Shown piece after piece: positions 1 through 8,601 of a stretch of 64,000 bases of DNA. Made by a program: the position numbers and the translations under genes. How positions within the stretch are numbered: position 1 is the stretch's first letter; the number at the start of each line of letters is the position of its first letter. The notes beneath the pieces were generated by a model, which saw only the letters and a program-made list of their open reading frames with translations, was not told the DNA's origin and ran no database searches. Origin of the DNA: Providencia stuartii (lineage in GTDB: Bacteria > Pseudomonadota > Gammaproteobacteria > Enterobacterales > Enterobacteriaceae); contig UGUC01000003.1 in the NCBI GenBank assembly GCA_900455155.1, forward strand, positions 536,488-600,487. The letters are read 5' to 3'.

Positions 1-816
1 GCTTTATCAATATCCGCATCATCAAACACAATAAAAGGGGCATTTCCCCCAAGCTCTAAAGCGCTTTTTTTGATCGTTGAGGCACACTGCTCATACAGTT
101 GACGTCCAACTTGCGTAGAGCCAGTAAAAGAAAATTTACTGATCAATTCATGACGTGTGAGTAATTCCCCTAAAACACGAGATTCCCCTGTCACAATGTT
201 CAGCACCCCAGCAGGTACGCCAGCTTGTTGCGCTAACTCAGCAAGTGCGAGAGCCGTAAACGGTGTTTCACTGGCGGGTTTGATGATCATGCTACAGCCC
301 GCTGCTAATGCGGGAGCGGCTTTGCGCGTGATCATTGCGGCGGGGAAGTTCCACGGCGTAATGGCACTACACACACCAATCGGTTGCTTGATGGTTAAAA
401 GACGGTTGCTAGCTACGGTTTGCGGGATCGTCTCACCATAAACTCGCTTGCCTTCCTCTGCAAAACCATTCGATAAACGAGGCGGCATAACGAATTTCCC
501 CTTTAGCCTCATTCAACGGTTTGCCCTGCTCTAATGTCATCAGCAAACCTAAGTCATCCATATTGGCTTCAATCAATGTAAACCAGCGATGTAAAATCGT
601 AGCACGTTGTTTTGCCGTGAACTGACGCCAAGCCTCCATCGCATGATGTGCCTTCACAATCGCATCATTCACCTGCTCTGGTGAAAGGCTGGGTACAGTA
701 CCCAGCACCGATTGATCCACAGGGTTCAATACTGCAATAGTCTTCGAACTATCCACCCATTGACCATTGATATAGCAAGACTGGCGGAATAGCGCTGGGT
801 TATTTAACCTATTCAT
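1..816 (-). pseudogene. NAD(P)-dependent aldehyde dehydrogenase, SSADH/GabD type (5' part, frameshifted)
   Basis: Oxidises an aldehyde to its acid in the cytosol. Beside cntA the likely substrate is malic semialdehyde, which is released from carnitine together with trimethylamine (inference from context). The first 115 or so residues read from the start at 816. One extra base in the A-run at 462-465 then shifts the frame. Beyond it the frame continues to the window edge with the ALDH cofactor motif ITPWNFP, the FTGST loop and ELGGNAPF, which precedes the catalytic Cys; that Cys lies outside the window. It starts only 15 nt after the cntA stop, so the two are probably co-transcribed. The frameshift looks like a sequence error. 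GabD-like succinate-semialdehyde dehydrogenase is the alternative. Confidence 0.8.
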
Positions 817-831
817 GTGCTATTTCTCCCG

Positions 832-1962
832 TCACTCAGTGTGTGCCGTTGCAATCAGCTTATGGAAGTGTGCGACGCCATGCTCACTGATCCCACTACG
901 TTGCCTATCAGCCATGATCCGCCCTTGCCCTCGATAGCCACGGGAACGTAACCCTTTTTGAACACTCTCAACGAGGCGCAGATCTTCTGGGCGAAATACC
1001 GTCCGATACCACTCCACTAAATTCTTTTGGTACTCCGTCAATTCTTCGTTTAAGAAATAGATATCGTAATGCTGCAACGTTTCTCCCGCACTAACCGGAA
1101 ACTCATAAATGACGGTCATAAAATCACCACCTGGCGGCATATTAAACATGGTGCTAGGCCAAATCCAAAAGCCGAAGAAACGTGGATTGACTACTGATTC
1201 ATCAAATTGATATGACGACTCTGAAGGTTTGGCTTGACCAATCTGTACCGTCCAGTTTTCATTCAACTGGTGCTCATACACATTCACATCGACCGAGCTA
1301 GCAAAACTGACATGGTTTGTTGGACAGTGATAACATTCGATATAGTTATCAACAATCGTCTTCCAGTTAGCTGGCGTATGGCTGACAAAGCGCGCCGCTA
1401 ATTTCAGATCACGGATCACTGAGCAAGCTTCTTCCATTTTTGCCGCTAATCCAGGCAGTTGCTCCTCGATAGGTTGAGGCTCGCCTTCTGTCAAATTAAT
1501 ATAAATAAACCCTGCGTGCTCAATCACATGAAAACTGCTCAATGACATGGCATCGGCTTCAAAGTTATTTACGTTTTCGCAGTTTGTCGCATGTGCCAAT
1601 TGACCATCCAATTTGAATGCCCAAGCATGATAAGGGCAAGTGATGACATTTTTCATTTTACCGCTTTCACCACTGATCAACTGATGGCCTCGATGCGGGC
1701 AGACATTATAAAAGCCCCGCAAAACATCATCTCGCCCCCTAACGATAACAAGGCTTTCGCCAATCAACTGGCGAGTGATATAGGCATTTTTCTCTTTCAC
1801 CTCACTACTGTGAGCAACACAAACCCAAGAGTTAGCAAAGATATTTTCTTTTTCGAACTCAAATACGTCATCTGACGTGTAATAGCGTGCAGGAATGGTC
1901 CACGCATTATCAATATCAAGGTGATCATTAATCGAAATGACTTTTTTTGCATTGCTCATCAT
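832..1962 (-). CDS. cntA: Carnitine monooxygenase, oxygenase subunit (Rieske non-haem iron)
   Basis: Cleaves L-carnitine to trimethylamine and malic semialdehyde, using electrons from the reductase CntB (YeaX). The 376-residue protein is colinear with E. coli YeaW/CntA from memory. The N-terminal Rieske [2Fe-2S] motif is CPHRGH followed by CPYHAW, near residues 88-113. The mononuclear iron site lies in the NYIECYHC segment near residue 210, including the bridging Glu typical of this family. The C-terminus carries the family-specific SRGYRGQGRIMAD segment. GAGG lies about 7 nt before the ATG pair. No cntB is seen; it may lie beyond position 1. The gene is divergent from a BCCT transporter that probably imports the substrate. 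Confidence 0.93.
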   Translation of the reverse strand: MMSNAKKVISINDHLDIDNAWTIPARYYTSDDVFEFEKENIFANSWVCVAHSSEVKEKNAYITRQLIGESLVIVRGRDDVLRGFYNVCPHRGHQLISGESGKMKNVITCPYHAWAFKLDGQLAHATNCENVNNFEADAMSLSSFHVIEHAGFIYINLTEGEPQPIEEQLPGLAAKMEEACSVIRDLKLAARFVSHTPANWKTIVDNYIECYHCPTNHVSFASSVDVNVYEHQLNENWTVQIGQAKPSESSYQFDESVVNPRFFGFWIWPSTMFNMPPGGDFMTVIYEFPVSAGETLQHYDIYFLNEELTEYQKNLVEWYRTVFRPEDLRLVESVQKGLRSRGYRGQGRIMADRQRSGISEHGVAHFHKLIATAHTE

Positions 1963-1989
1963 TATTGCCTCACTTATGTAAACTTATAG

Positions 1990-2014
1990 TTAACATGTTT
2001 TTTGGGAATGTTAA
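1990..2014. promoter_or_regulatory. Inverted repeat TTAACAT-N11-ATGTTAA upstream of cntA
   Basis: Perfect 7-bp half-sites TTAACAT and ATGTTAA lie 28 nt before the cntA start in the cntA/transporter divergent region. The same half-site pair, spaced by 9 nt, occurs at 16346-16368 upstream of the LuxR regulator gene. This looks like an operator; the cognate regulator is unknown. Confidence 0.4.
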
Positions 2015-2170
2015 TCTAGATCTCAATAATGATCAAACAAAATATTAAACATTATTATAACAATAATAATTTACCTATTTAAAACATATAGATAATGACA
2101 TATCGTGAAATACATTTGTTAATTACAGGTTAATTAATTGTTGACCACGCAATATTTTCATGGATATTCT

Positions 2171-2204
2171 CTGTAAACCAAAAGTAGCATTCCCTGCAAA
2201 CCAA
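2171..2204 (+). promoter_or_regulatory. Direct repeat CTGYAAACCA, 23-bp period
   Basis: CTGTAAACCA at 2171 and CTGCAAACCA at 2194 lie about two helical turns apart and end 47 nt before the transporter start. This arrangement is typical of an activator site, but no regulator gene is visible in the window. Confidence 0.35.
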
Positions 2205-2250
2205 CTCTCATTAAAAGACATAAAAATAAGTGAGCAACTGGAGAAGAGGT

Positions 2251-3820
2251 ATGATGAATAATAAGAAATCTGTATTTTACGTATCACTCGCCTTTAGTCT
2301 GGTATTAATCAGCTTAGGCGCCTTTATACCTGACAAACTCGAAGCATTTTCAAATTACTCTCTGGGTTTTATCTATAACAATTTAGGTTGGTTTATACTC
2401 GGAGCCGTTTTTATCTTTTTTAGTTTTTGTATGTATCTCGGTTTTTCAAAAGTTTGGTCATATTCGGCTTGGAGAGGACAGTGATCGCCCCGAATATCGT
2501 ACCGCAACATGGGTTGGAATGTTATTTAGTGCATCGATTGGGATTAGCCTCGTGTTTTGGGGAGTTGCCGAGCCTGTTTCTTACTATATCAGCCCTCCAG
2601 TTGGTACAGGCTATACCGAACAAGCAGCAAAAACCGCCATGCAATATGTCTATTTACATTGGGGGGTCTCAGCTTGGGCCTGCTATGCCTTAGTCGGTGT
2701 ATCATTAGCCTTTTTCCAATTTAGAAAGAAATTACCTTCATCGCTGAGCTCTGTGTTTTACCCACTGATCGGTGAACGTATCAAAGGCTCGATAGGGAAA
2801 TGGGTCGATGTATTAGTGGTATTGTCGATCGTTATTGGTATTGCGACCTCGCTAGGCTTTGGCACACTGCAAGTTAACAGTGGCATGAATTACTTATGGG
2901 GGATCCCTGTAAGTATCTGGATCCAAATTGCGATTATTGCAGTGGTCACCATCATTTATATCATGTCGACCATCTCTGGTTTACAAGGTGCGATTAAGCA
3001 TTTATCTAACTTAAATATGCTATTAGCATTCGCCTTGATGGGTTTTATTCTCTTTGCTGGCCCGACACAAACGATCCTTAAAGTTCTTTTCAAGGTATTG
3101 GTGACTATGTACAAAACTTTGTCAGTATGTCATTCCGTACTGAACCCTATAATGATGGTGCTTGGATTGCGAACTGGACTCTCTTTTACTTCGGCTGGTG
3201 GATTGCATGGGCGCCTTTAGTAGGGAGTTTCGTGGCGCGTATTTCCAAAGGGCGTACCATTAAAGAGTTATGATTGGCGCTGTCTTTATTCCTGTGTTCG
3301 GCTCATTCGCTTGGTTTGCCGTGATGGGAGGCTCAGCCATCCATCTTATCCAAAACATGGGACAAAAAAGCACTTGCAGAAGCGGTGAAATCAGATGTGA
3401 CTTCTGCTTTCTTTAAATTCTTAGACTATTTCCCTGCAAGCACCTTCTTATGCGTATTGGCTATGGTTTTAGTGATGGTTTTCTTTATTACTTCAGCAAA
3501 CTCAGCCGTATTCGTATTGGGAATGGTCAGTGAAAATGGTAACCCAAATCCAACCCATACGACGAAGACCATTTGGGGAGTGGTTATCGCGGCTATTGCT
3601 ATCGTATTGATCATCACAGGTGGATTATCCGGTTTACAATCTGCTTTAGTTGCCACTGCTATCCCGCTTTCCATATTAATGCTATTGATGTGTTATTCGA
3701 CATACAAAGGCCTTAATGAAGAGGTCCGCACAGAAAAAGCAGAAAAAGAAGTACCGCAAAAAAAGCCAAGTTGTGATCAATCCCCCTATTCTACCTGCAT
3801 CTGAAAAGCTATCTAAATAA
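2251..3820 (+). pseudogene. BCCT-family quaternary-amine (carnitine/betaine) transporter, multiple frameshifts
   Basis: Inner-membrane secondary transporter of the betaine/carnitine/choline family, here probably supplying carnitine to CntA. Pieces read in succession: N-terminal membrane segments from the ATG at 2251 (GGAG 7 nt upstream), a central part from about 2455, the BCCT signature with FYFGWWIAWAP near 3190-3220, and the C-terminal membrane segments to about 3800. Frame breaks are one extra base near 2450, a lost G near 3082, a lost T near 3268 and an extra A in the run 3364-3369. A further shift in the A7 run near 3757 would move the stop to 3820. The reconstructed length of about 520 residues is normal for BCCT. 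Sequence error is likelier than decay because all pieces stay conserved. Confidence 0.8.
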
Positions 3821-3842
3821 CCCTCTAAAAGCCTATTAGAAT

Positions 3843-3870
3843 AAAACCACAGTTTGGATACTGTGGTTTT
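3843..3870 (+). terminator. Rho-independent terminator after the BCCT transporter
   Basis: A perfect 10-bp stem AAAACCACAG/CTGTGGTTTT with an 8-nt loop is followed by TC and further sequence. It isolates the transporter from the oxygenase gene downstream. Confidence 0.8.
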
Positions 3871-4031
3871 TCATGCCGTCAAATAAAAAGCATCCGATTA
3901 TAAGATCAAACACTAATAGATTAAGAAATCGAAAAAAAATAATATTTTTTTATTATTCCTTAATTAATGAATTAGTTTTTATTCATTAAAAATCGTTATC
4001 TAACAAATTGAATTATAGGAATAATAAAATT

Positions 4032-5084
4032 ATGCCAGACAATAAAACCATTAATCACATTTTCCTCAGCAGTGAGATCGCCACGCTTTTACAGGAAAAG
4101 TCCTATCAATTCGCTTTAAATGGTGGGCCTCAAATATCAGGAAGTCAAAAATTAGCAGAGCAGGTTGCAACTCAGTTATACAACTTATTCAATGATGAAG
4201 ATAAGAAACTACTGGATGACTATAGGAATGAAAAAATTCCTTATTTAGTTTTTGAAGGGTTTGTGGATACGGACGTTAATGGTGAACCGATTAACCTTCC
4301 GAATAAAAGCGCCTTACCGACCCTCCAAGAATTAGAAAGTGATATCGAAATTTTAAAATTGGCCTCACAAGAGCAAATTATTTTAGCATTATTAAATGAA
4401 ACCACATTTGCTTATGATACTGAAAACCTAGGAAATATTATTAGAATTGTAGCTAACTTTAATGGCGGTGGTGCTGAAAAACGCCAAAATGAAGCCCCTG
4501 ATGCCAGTTCCCATTCGGGCAAAGCGGTCGTACCACACACTGAAGACCCTTATTACTCCGCAATTAACGTTATCGATGGGCACTCCCCTTCACCGTCATC
4601 GCTGATACTCACTGCAAGGTGGAACCCTTTATCAGAAACAACAAAAGTAGCCCCCATTAAGCGCATCATTGACCAATTATCACCTGAAGAAATCGTTGCT
4701 TTAACCACAGCCAGCTTTGATTTCCGTAAAGCGAAAACAGCCAGTGAAGGAAAAAGTATCGGTGGAAAATGTATTTCTATCCTCGAACTTGATAAGCATG
4801 GAAAATTGAATATGAATTATAATTCAGAGCGTTTTTCACTCAATCCCGCGGCTTCAGAATTCGTCCAAAAAACGTATAATAAATTTAATTCTATTGCCGA
4901 AAATATGGAATTTGATGCCGTCGATTTGCAGCCATATAGGATGATAGTGATTAATAATAAATTAAGCTTACATAGTCGGGATATTGTAAAAGATAACCGC
5001 CGTACACTGGTTCGGCTTTTTGGTTACCGAAAAGATGCTGAATATAATATGGTTAGCCAAGACCCACTCATTGTAAAAGGCTAA
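4032..5084 (+). CDS. Fe(II)/2-oxoglutarate oxygenase, TauD / clavaminate-synthase-like
   Basis: Probable non-haem iron hydroxylase of the clavaminate synthase/asparagine oxygenase branch of the TauD superfamily. Counting from the ATG at 4032, the metal-binding HxE motif is H169/E171 in VPHTEDPYYS. The distal His is H314 in KLSLHSRD, followed by the Arg-rich NRRTLVRLFGY segment that usually binds 2-oxoglutarate. I prefer 4032 (AGGA 11 nt upstream) to the in-frame TTG at 4008. The 350-residue length fits the family. It stands alone between two terminators, so its substrate cannot be read from context; members often hydroxylate free or carrier-bound amino acids. The upstream 180 bp is very AT-rich. 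Confidence 0.65.
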   Translation: MPDNKTINHIFLSSEIATLLQEKSYQFALNGGPQISGSQKLAEQVATQLYNLFNDEDKKLLDDYRNEKIPYLVFEGFVDTDVNGEPINLPNKSALPTLQELESDIEILKLASQEQIILALLNETTFAYDTENLGNIIRIVANFNGGGAEKRQNEAPDASSHSGKAVVPHTEDPYYSAINVIDGHSPSPSSLILTARWNPLSETTKVAPIKRIIDQLSPEEIVALTTASFDFRKAKTASEGKSIGGKCISILELDKHGKLNMNYNSERFSLNPAASEFVQKTYNKFNSIAENMEFDAVDLQPYRMIVINNKLSLHSRDIVKDNRRTLVRLFGYRKDAEYNMVSQDPLIVKG

Positions 5085-5126
5085 TATGGCTTAAGTATTC
5101 GTATTAAATAATCGGCAGGCAAATTT

Positions 5127-5151
5127 ACCACGACCCATATTCGGCCGTGGT
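5127..5151. terminator. Bidirectional terminator hairpin between convergent genes
   Basis: ACCACGACC pairs with GGCCGTGGT (one mismatch) around a 7-nt loop. Short A/T-rich tracts lie on both sides, between the convergent oxygenase and rimI genes. Confidence 0.6.
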
Positions 5152-5173
5152 TTAATAATCACATTATGCGTCA

Positions 5174-5617
5174 TTAAACAGGGTTAATGCCAAAATAAGC
5201 GCATCTTCTCGCCCCCTGCTTTGCAGGGTAATAATCTTTACGTACCGTCACTTGATGAAACCCTAATTTATCATACAGGTGCAGCGCCGGTGCATTCGAT
5301 TCACGAACTTCAAGCCATAATGTCAAAATCCCTTTATCAACCAGATCCTTAATCAGTTGCTCCATTAACATACGCCCATACCCTTTTCCTTGATAATCGG
5401 GGTGCACGGCAATATTAAAGAGTGTTGCCTCATCAAGAACACACTGTGTTATAGCAAAACCAACGATCTGATTATTAAGAGTAATTTTGATGTTATGATA
5501 CTTTTCCCCTTGGTTTCCATAAAAAACACGCTCAGTCCAAGGAAAATCATGACTTAACTTTTCGATTAAGAAAGCTGTCGCAAGATCAGACTGCTTTAGT
5601 GCTGAAATTTTCGTCAT
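5174..5617 (-). CDS. rimI: Ribosomal protein bS18 alanine N-acetyltransferase
   Basis: GNAT enzyme that acetylates the N-terminal alanine of ribosomal protein S18. The 147 residues closely match E. coli RimI in order and length. Visible are DEATLFNIAVHPDYQGKGYG, which holds the acetyl-CoA-binding Q/RxxGxG loop near residue 75, then LWLEVRESNAPA and LYDKLGFHQV. The start at 5617 is chosen because it aligns with E. coli (MTKISALKQSDL); longer in-frame starts exist. The start lies 32 nt inside holD, the same translationally coupled arrangement as in E. coli. Confidence 0.95.
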   Translation of the reverse strand: MTKISALKQSDLATAFLIEKLSHDFPWTERVFYGNQGEKYHNIKITLNNQIVGFAITQCVLDEATLFNIAVHPDYQGKGYGRMLMEQLIKDLVDKGILTLWLEVRESNAPALHLYDKLGFHQVTVRKDYYPAKQGARRCAYFGINPV

Positions 5618-5996
5618 ATTGATAAATCTGCTCCCAAAGTGCCCGTTTAGCGCTATTGCTGGCTGCCAGCTCATCTAATACAGGAGAAATAAAGGTTGTA
5701 TTTAACCCTTCTGGATGAGATTGGCCGCCTAAGACCCAACAATTTATTGTTATTGGTGTTGGAAGCATTGCCAATTGCTCTGAATTAATACAAACCACAT
5801 CCGTTGGATAAATTTTCATCGCCAGAAAAATATCTTTTAACAGACGGTTGTTTAAATCAAGGTTCTCATCAGTAATAATAATAAGCTTAGTCGAATCTGG
5901 AATTCTTACACCACGTTCACCACGTAATACAGCAGGGTTTCTCACTACCCATTGAGTGATACCCATTTGATTTAAAAGTCTGTCACGTCGTGCCAT
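5586..5996 (-). CDS. holD: DNA polymerase III psi subunit
   Basis: Clamp-loader accessory subunit that links the tau/gamma complex, through chi (HolC), to SSB. At 136 residues it matches the usual length (137 in E. coli). The opening MARRDRLLNQMGITQWVVRNPAVLRGE resembles E. coli HolD, and the gene sits directly upstream of and overlapping rimI and divergent from rsmC, as in E. coli. Family conservation is low apart from the N-terminal chi-binding region, so context carries much of the call. Confidence 0.93.
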   Translation of the reverse strand: MARRDRLLNQMGITQWVVRNPAVLRGERGVRIPDSTKLIIITDENLDLNNRLLKDIFLAMKIYPTDVVCINSEQLAMLPTPITINCWVLGGQSHPEGLNTTFISPVLDELAASNSAKRALWEQIYQYDENFSTKAV

Positions 5997-6204
5997 TCAT
6001 TTCATTCCAGTCGCTATGTTAACAACGACATCTTATCAAAGCGGATCAATAGCGCCAACAGAGCAATGCTATTTCCCCATTTTCTGATAAAGTGTGCACA
6101 AAATAATTAGGCTTACATACATACCATAAACAATTTGCATTGTAGCTAGACGCTAAAACGCGATGGCTCGAAAGATTGAGGGTATTTTAGGAGATCAACA
6201 AAGT

Positions 6205-7218
6205 ATGTCACTACTGACACCGGCTAGCGAAGTTATCCAACGCCACCTTGAGCATTTTACCGATCGCCATGTCATTTTAGCGGGTGACATCCAAGATGAA
6301 TTAGCAGCAACCTTAGAAGCTGCGAGCGTACGTGTTCTCACTAATCAATACCATCGTTGGCAAAATTTGCACTCCTTAATGGGCGACAGTGTGAAATTTG
6401 CTGCGGTAGCAGATGCTGATTTTGTACGTCCTTGCAATACCTTGATCTATTTCTGGCCTAAAAATAAACAAGAAGCCTGCTTTCAACTGGATGATTTATG
6501 CACTCACCTGACCACAGGTAGCCAAATTTTTATTGTTGGCGAAAACCGTAGCGGTGTAAAAAGTGCCGAATCTATCATGGAAGGCATCGCGACATTGCAA
6601 AAAATTGACTCTGCAAGACGCTGTGGGCTGTATTATGGTGAGTTAGAACAACCTACGGATTTTGATATAACTCGTTGGTGGCGCCGCTATGAAGTAGAGA
6701 ACGTACAGATCCAAGCCTTACCTGGCGTGTTTAGTCACAATGAATTAGATATTGGTAGTGAACTCCTACTTTCTACACTGAATGAGCCTATTACAGGTAA
6801 TCTACTTGATATTGCTTGCGGTAATGGCGTTTTAGCTGCCGTCGTCGGAAGCCACAACCCTAATGTAACATTGACACTGAGTGATGTGAGCGCGGCTGCT
6901 ATTGCCTCCTCTATCGCCACATTACAAGCCAATCAGTTAACTGGCAAAGTACTTGCAAGCGATGCCTACTCAGATATCAATGACACCTTTGATTGGATTA
7001 TCTCTAACCCCCCTTTCCATGATGGGTTAAATACCAGCTACAGTGCAGCTGAAAATATGATTTTCCAAGCCCCGAAATACCTGAAAAAAGGTGGGCGACT
7101 CCGTATTGTGGCCAATGCTTTTTTACCTTATCCAGACATGCTTGATAAGGCATTTGGCAGCCATGAAGTATTAGCAAAAACAGGTAAATTTAAGGTTTAT
7201 CAAGCAATTAAACGCTAA
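6205..7218 (+). CDS. rsmC: 16S rRNA (guanine1207-N2)-methyltransferase
   Basis: Methylates G1207 of 16S rRNA in the 30S subunit using SAM. The N-terminal MTase-like domain (about residues 1-160) is followed by the catalytic Rossmann domain with motif I LDIACGNGVL near residue 205 and the N-methyltransferase motif NPPFHDG near 265. The C-terminal RIVANAFLPYP matches E. coli. The start at 6205 (MSLLTPASEV) is preferred: GGAG lies about 11 nt upstream and the E. coli protein begins at the same point. An in-frame ATG at 6163 would add 14 residues. Confidence 0.95.
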   Translation: MSLLTPASEVIQRHLEHFTDRHVILAGDIQDELAATLEAASVRVLTNQYHRWQNLHSLMGDSVKFAAVADADFVRPCNTLIYFWPKNKQEACFQLDDLCTHLTTGSQIFIVGENRSGVKSAESIMEGIATLQKIDSARRCGLYYGELEQPTDFDITRWWRRYEVENVQIQALPGVFSHNELDIGSELLLSTLNEPITGNLLDIACGNGVLAAVVGSHNPNVTLTLSDVSAAAIASSIATLQANQLTGKVLASDAYSDINDTFDWIISNPPFHDGLNTSYSAAENMIFQAPKYLKKGGRLRIVANAFLPYPDMLDKAFGSHEVLAKTGKFKVYQAIKR

Positions 7219-7244
7219 TCCATAAACCTCCATGATTTCTATCG

Positions 7245-7274
7245 CGGCTAACCTAGAAATGGTTGGCCGTTTTT
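7245..7274 (+). terminator. Terminator after rsmC
   Basis: Stem CGGCTAACC/GGTTGGCCG (one G-U pair) with a 7-nt loop is followed by TTTTT. Confidence 0.8.
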
Positions 7275-7307
7275 ACATCAAATAATAAAAGCATAATAAA
7301 AAAATTA

Positions 7308-7335
7308 TTGACGCGCGGCTAAATTAGCCTAAAAT
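7308..7335 (+). promoter_or_regulatory. Sigma-70 promoter for the tRNA-Leu pair
   Basis: TTGACG and TAAAAT are separated by 16 bp and followed by the GC-rich discriminator CCGCTGCG, typical of stringently controlled stable-RNA promoters. The first tRNA begins 38 nt downstream. Confidence 0.75.
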
Positions 7336-7373
7336 CCGCTGCGTACTATCGACACAAAATAGAGTCTGATATT

Positions 7374-7459
7374 GCGAGGGTGGCGGAATTGGTAGACGCG
7401 CTAGCTTCAGGTGTTAGTGTCCTTCGGACGTGGGGGTTCAAGTCCCCCCTTTCGCACCA
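7374..7459 (+). tRNA. tRNA-Leu (anticodon CAG), copy 1
   Basis: An 86-nt class II tRNA that closely matches the E. coli leuPQVT product. The acceptor stem GCGAGGG pairs with CTTTCGC (two G-T pairs). The anticodon stem CTAGC/GTTAG surrounds loop TTCAGGT (anticodon CAG). A long variable arm and an encoded CCA end are present. Confidence 0.97.
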
Positions 7460-7528
7460 TACAGACTACAATTTTTAATCACCAAGTTAAAAATTAAATC
7501 GATAGCTTTCAATGAATTGACAGTACCT

Positions 7529-7614
7529 GCGAGGGTGGCGGAATTGGTAGACGCGCTAGCTTCAGGTGTTAGTGCCCTTCGGGCGTGGGGGTTCAAGTCC
7601 CCCCTTTCGCACCA
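7529..7614 (+). tRNA. tRNA-Leu (anticodon CAG), copy 2
   Basis: Near-identical to copy 1; it differs at two positions, in the variable arm (GCCCTTCGGGC instead of GTCCTTCGGAC), a compensatory pair change that preserves the stem. It is encoded 69 nt after copy 1, so the two are probably processed from one transcript. CCA is encoded. Confidence 0.97.
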
Positions 7615-7694
7615 CTGTTAACTTCCTATCTCGATCAACGAACCCTTTCCCTATAACCCGAAGATTCGCTGTAGGCGTGTAAACTACGGTTATC

Positions 7695-7955
7695 TTATAC
7701 GCTATGTTGTGAGACTAAAGCCATTAGACTGCATAACAGTGCTATCACGGCGGGGATAATCAATAAGCGCCGAGAGCCGCGGTTGAATAACATTGCGGCG
7801 GTGGTTAGCATAGTCACTATCGTGACAGCTTTAAGGCTATTTAGCCCCATATTGCTGAGTAGATAAATCACGCTCAACAAAATAACCGCGAAAACACCCC
7901 ATAACCCTGCTGTAGAGCGACGTAGATAAGTGCTTTTTGTTACGCTAGTTGGCAT
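7695..7955 (-). CDS. Small inner-membrane protein, DUF1435-like (yjjZ position)
   Basis: 86 residues with a basic N-terminus and two or three hydrophobic segments (about 17-37, 41-56 and 63-82), so an integral inner-membrane protein. The location next to the leu tRNAs and rsmC matches E. coli yjjZ, and the size fits, but I identify the family mainly by position. A perfect Fur 7-1-7 site ends 21 nt before the start codon, so the gene should be iron-repressed. Function unknown. Confidence 0.7.
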   Translation of the reverse strand: MPTSVTKSTYLRRSTAGLWGVFAVILLSVIYLLSNMGLNSLKAVTIVTMLTTAAMLFNRGSRRLLIIPAVIALLCSLMALVSQHSV

Positions 7956-7975
7956 AGCGACCTCAACAATCTAAA

Positions 7976-7990
7976 TGATAATGATTATCA
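7976..7990. promoter_or_regulatory. Fur box (perfect 7-1-7 palindrome)
   Basis: TGATAATGATTATCA is an exact match to the Fur core TGATAAT-N-ATTATCA, and further matching bases extend it on the right (to 7995). It lies 21 nt upstream of the small membrane protein, consistent with iron-dependent repression. Confidence 0.9.
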
Positions 7991-8067
7991 ATCATATCTT
8001 GTTTTTGGCAAAATACAATATTTTTTATTGAGGAAACCATGCCTATTTAAGAAAAAATAAAAGCTAT

Positions 8068-8601
8068 TTATTCATTAAATAAATAAACAAAATGAATATC
8101 TTCAGGCTCTAAGGCAAATAGCTCTGGGTCTGGCTTATCCAGCAGTTCACACCCCATATACTGATAAAAATGGACTGTATTTTCAGAAGGCGTTGCTGAT
8201 ACATATAAGCCAGCTGCCCCTTTCTCTTTGGCTAATTCACAGCACTGATTAAATAACATGCCCCCTAAGCCCTCACCCCGATAGCGGTGGCTAACATGTA
8301 AGAATGACAATTGAAGTAAATTACGCTCTTCACCACGCCATACATTATCTAAACTTGCAGCGGCGATTAGTGTGTCATGATCAAACACGCCAATAAATAC
8401 CGCTCCGTTATCATAGCTTTCGAGTAAATGTGGCGTATATGCCTCAGGTTCACCTTCCGGCCAACCTTTCATATCAAAGCGTTGCGCGGATAACACTAAT
8501 TTCCCATTTTGGTGAAGATATAAATTTTCGATTAATTCTGTTCTATCAATTGACCAAACCGAAGGAACTTCATCCCTTGTTAATTCACGTATTTTTCTCA
8601 T
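8068..8601 (-). CDS. GNAT-family N-acetyltransferase
   Basis: 177 residues with one GNAT domain. The hydrophobic beta strand LLQLSFLHVSHRYRGEGLG holds the acetyl-CoA pyrophosphate loop RxxGxG near residue 113, followed by AAGLYVSATPSENTVHFYQ and YMGCELL, the usual C-terminal wedge of the fold. The acceptor substrate is unknown. The start overlaps the 3' end of yjbB by 17 nt, so expression is probably coupled to that gene. An ordinary cytosolic acetyltransferase with no sign of transfer. Confidence 0.85.
   Translation of the reverse strand: MRKIRELTRDEVPSVWSIDRTELIENLYLHQNGKLVLSAQRFDMKGWPEGEPEAYTPHLLESYDNGAVFIGVFDHDTLIAAASLDNVWRGEERNLLQLSFLHVSHRYRGEGLGGMLFNQCCELAKEKGAAGLYVSATPSENTVHFYQYMGCELLDKPDPELFALEPEDIHFVYLFNE

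Noticed and set aside
4008..4031. TTG start for the 2-oxoglutarate oxygenase
   Set aside because: The ATG at 4032 has the better-spaced AGGA site; the upstream codons have no support.
7430..7621. 63-codon ORF
   Set aside because: It overlaps both tRNA-Leu genes and reads through tRNA sequence.
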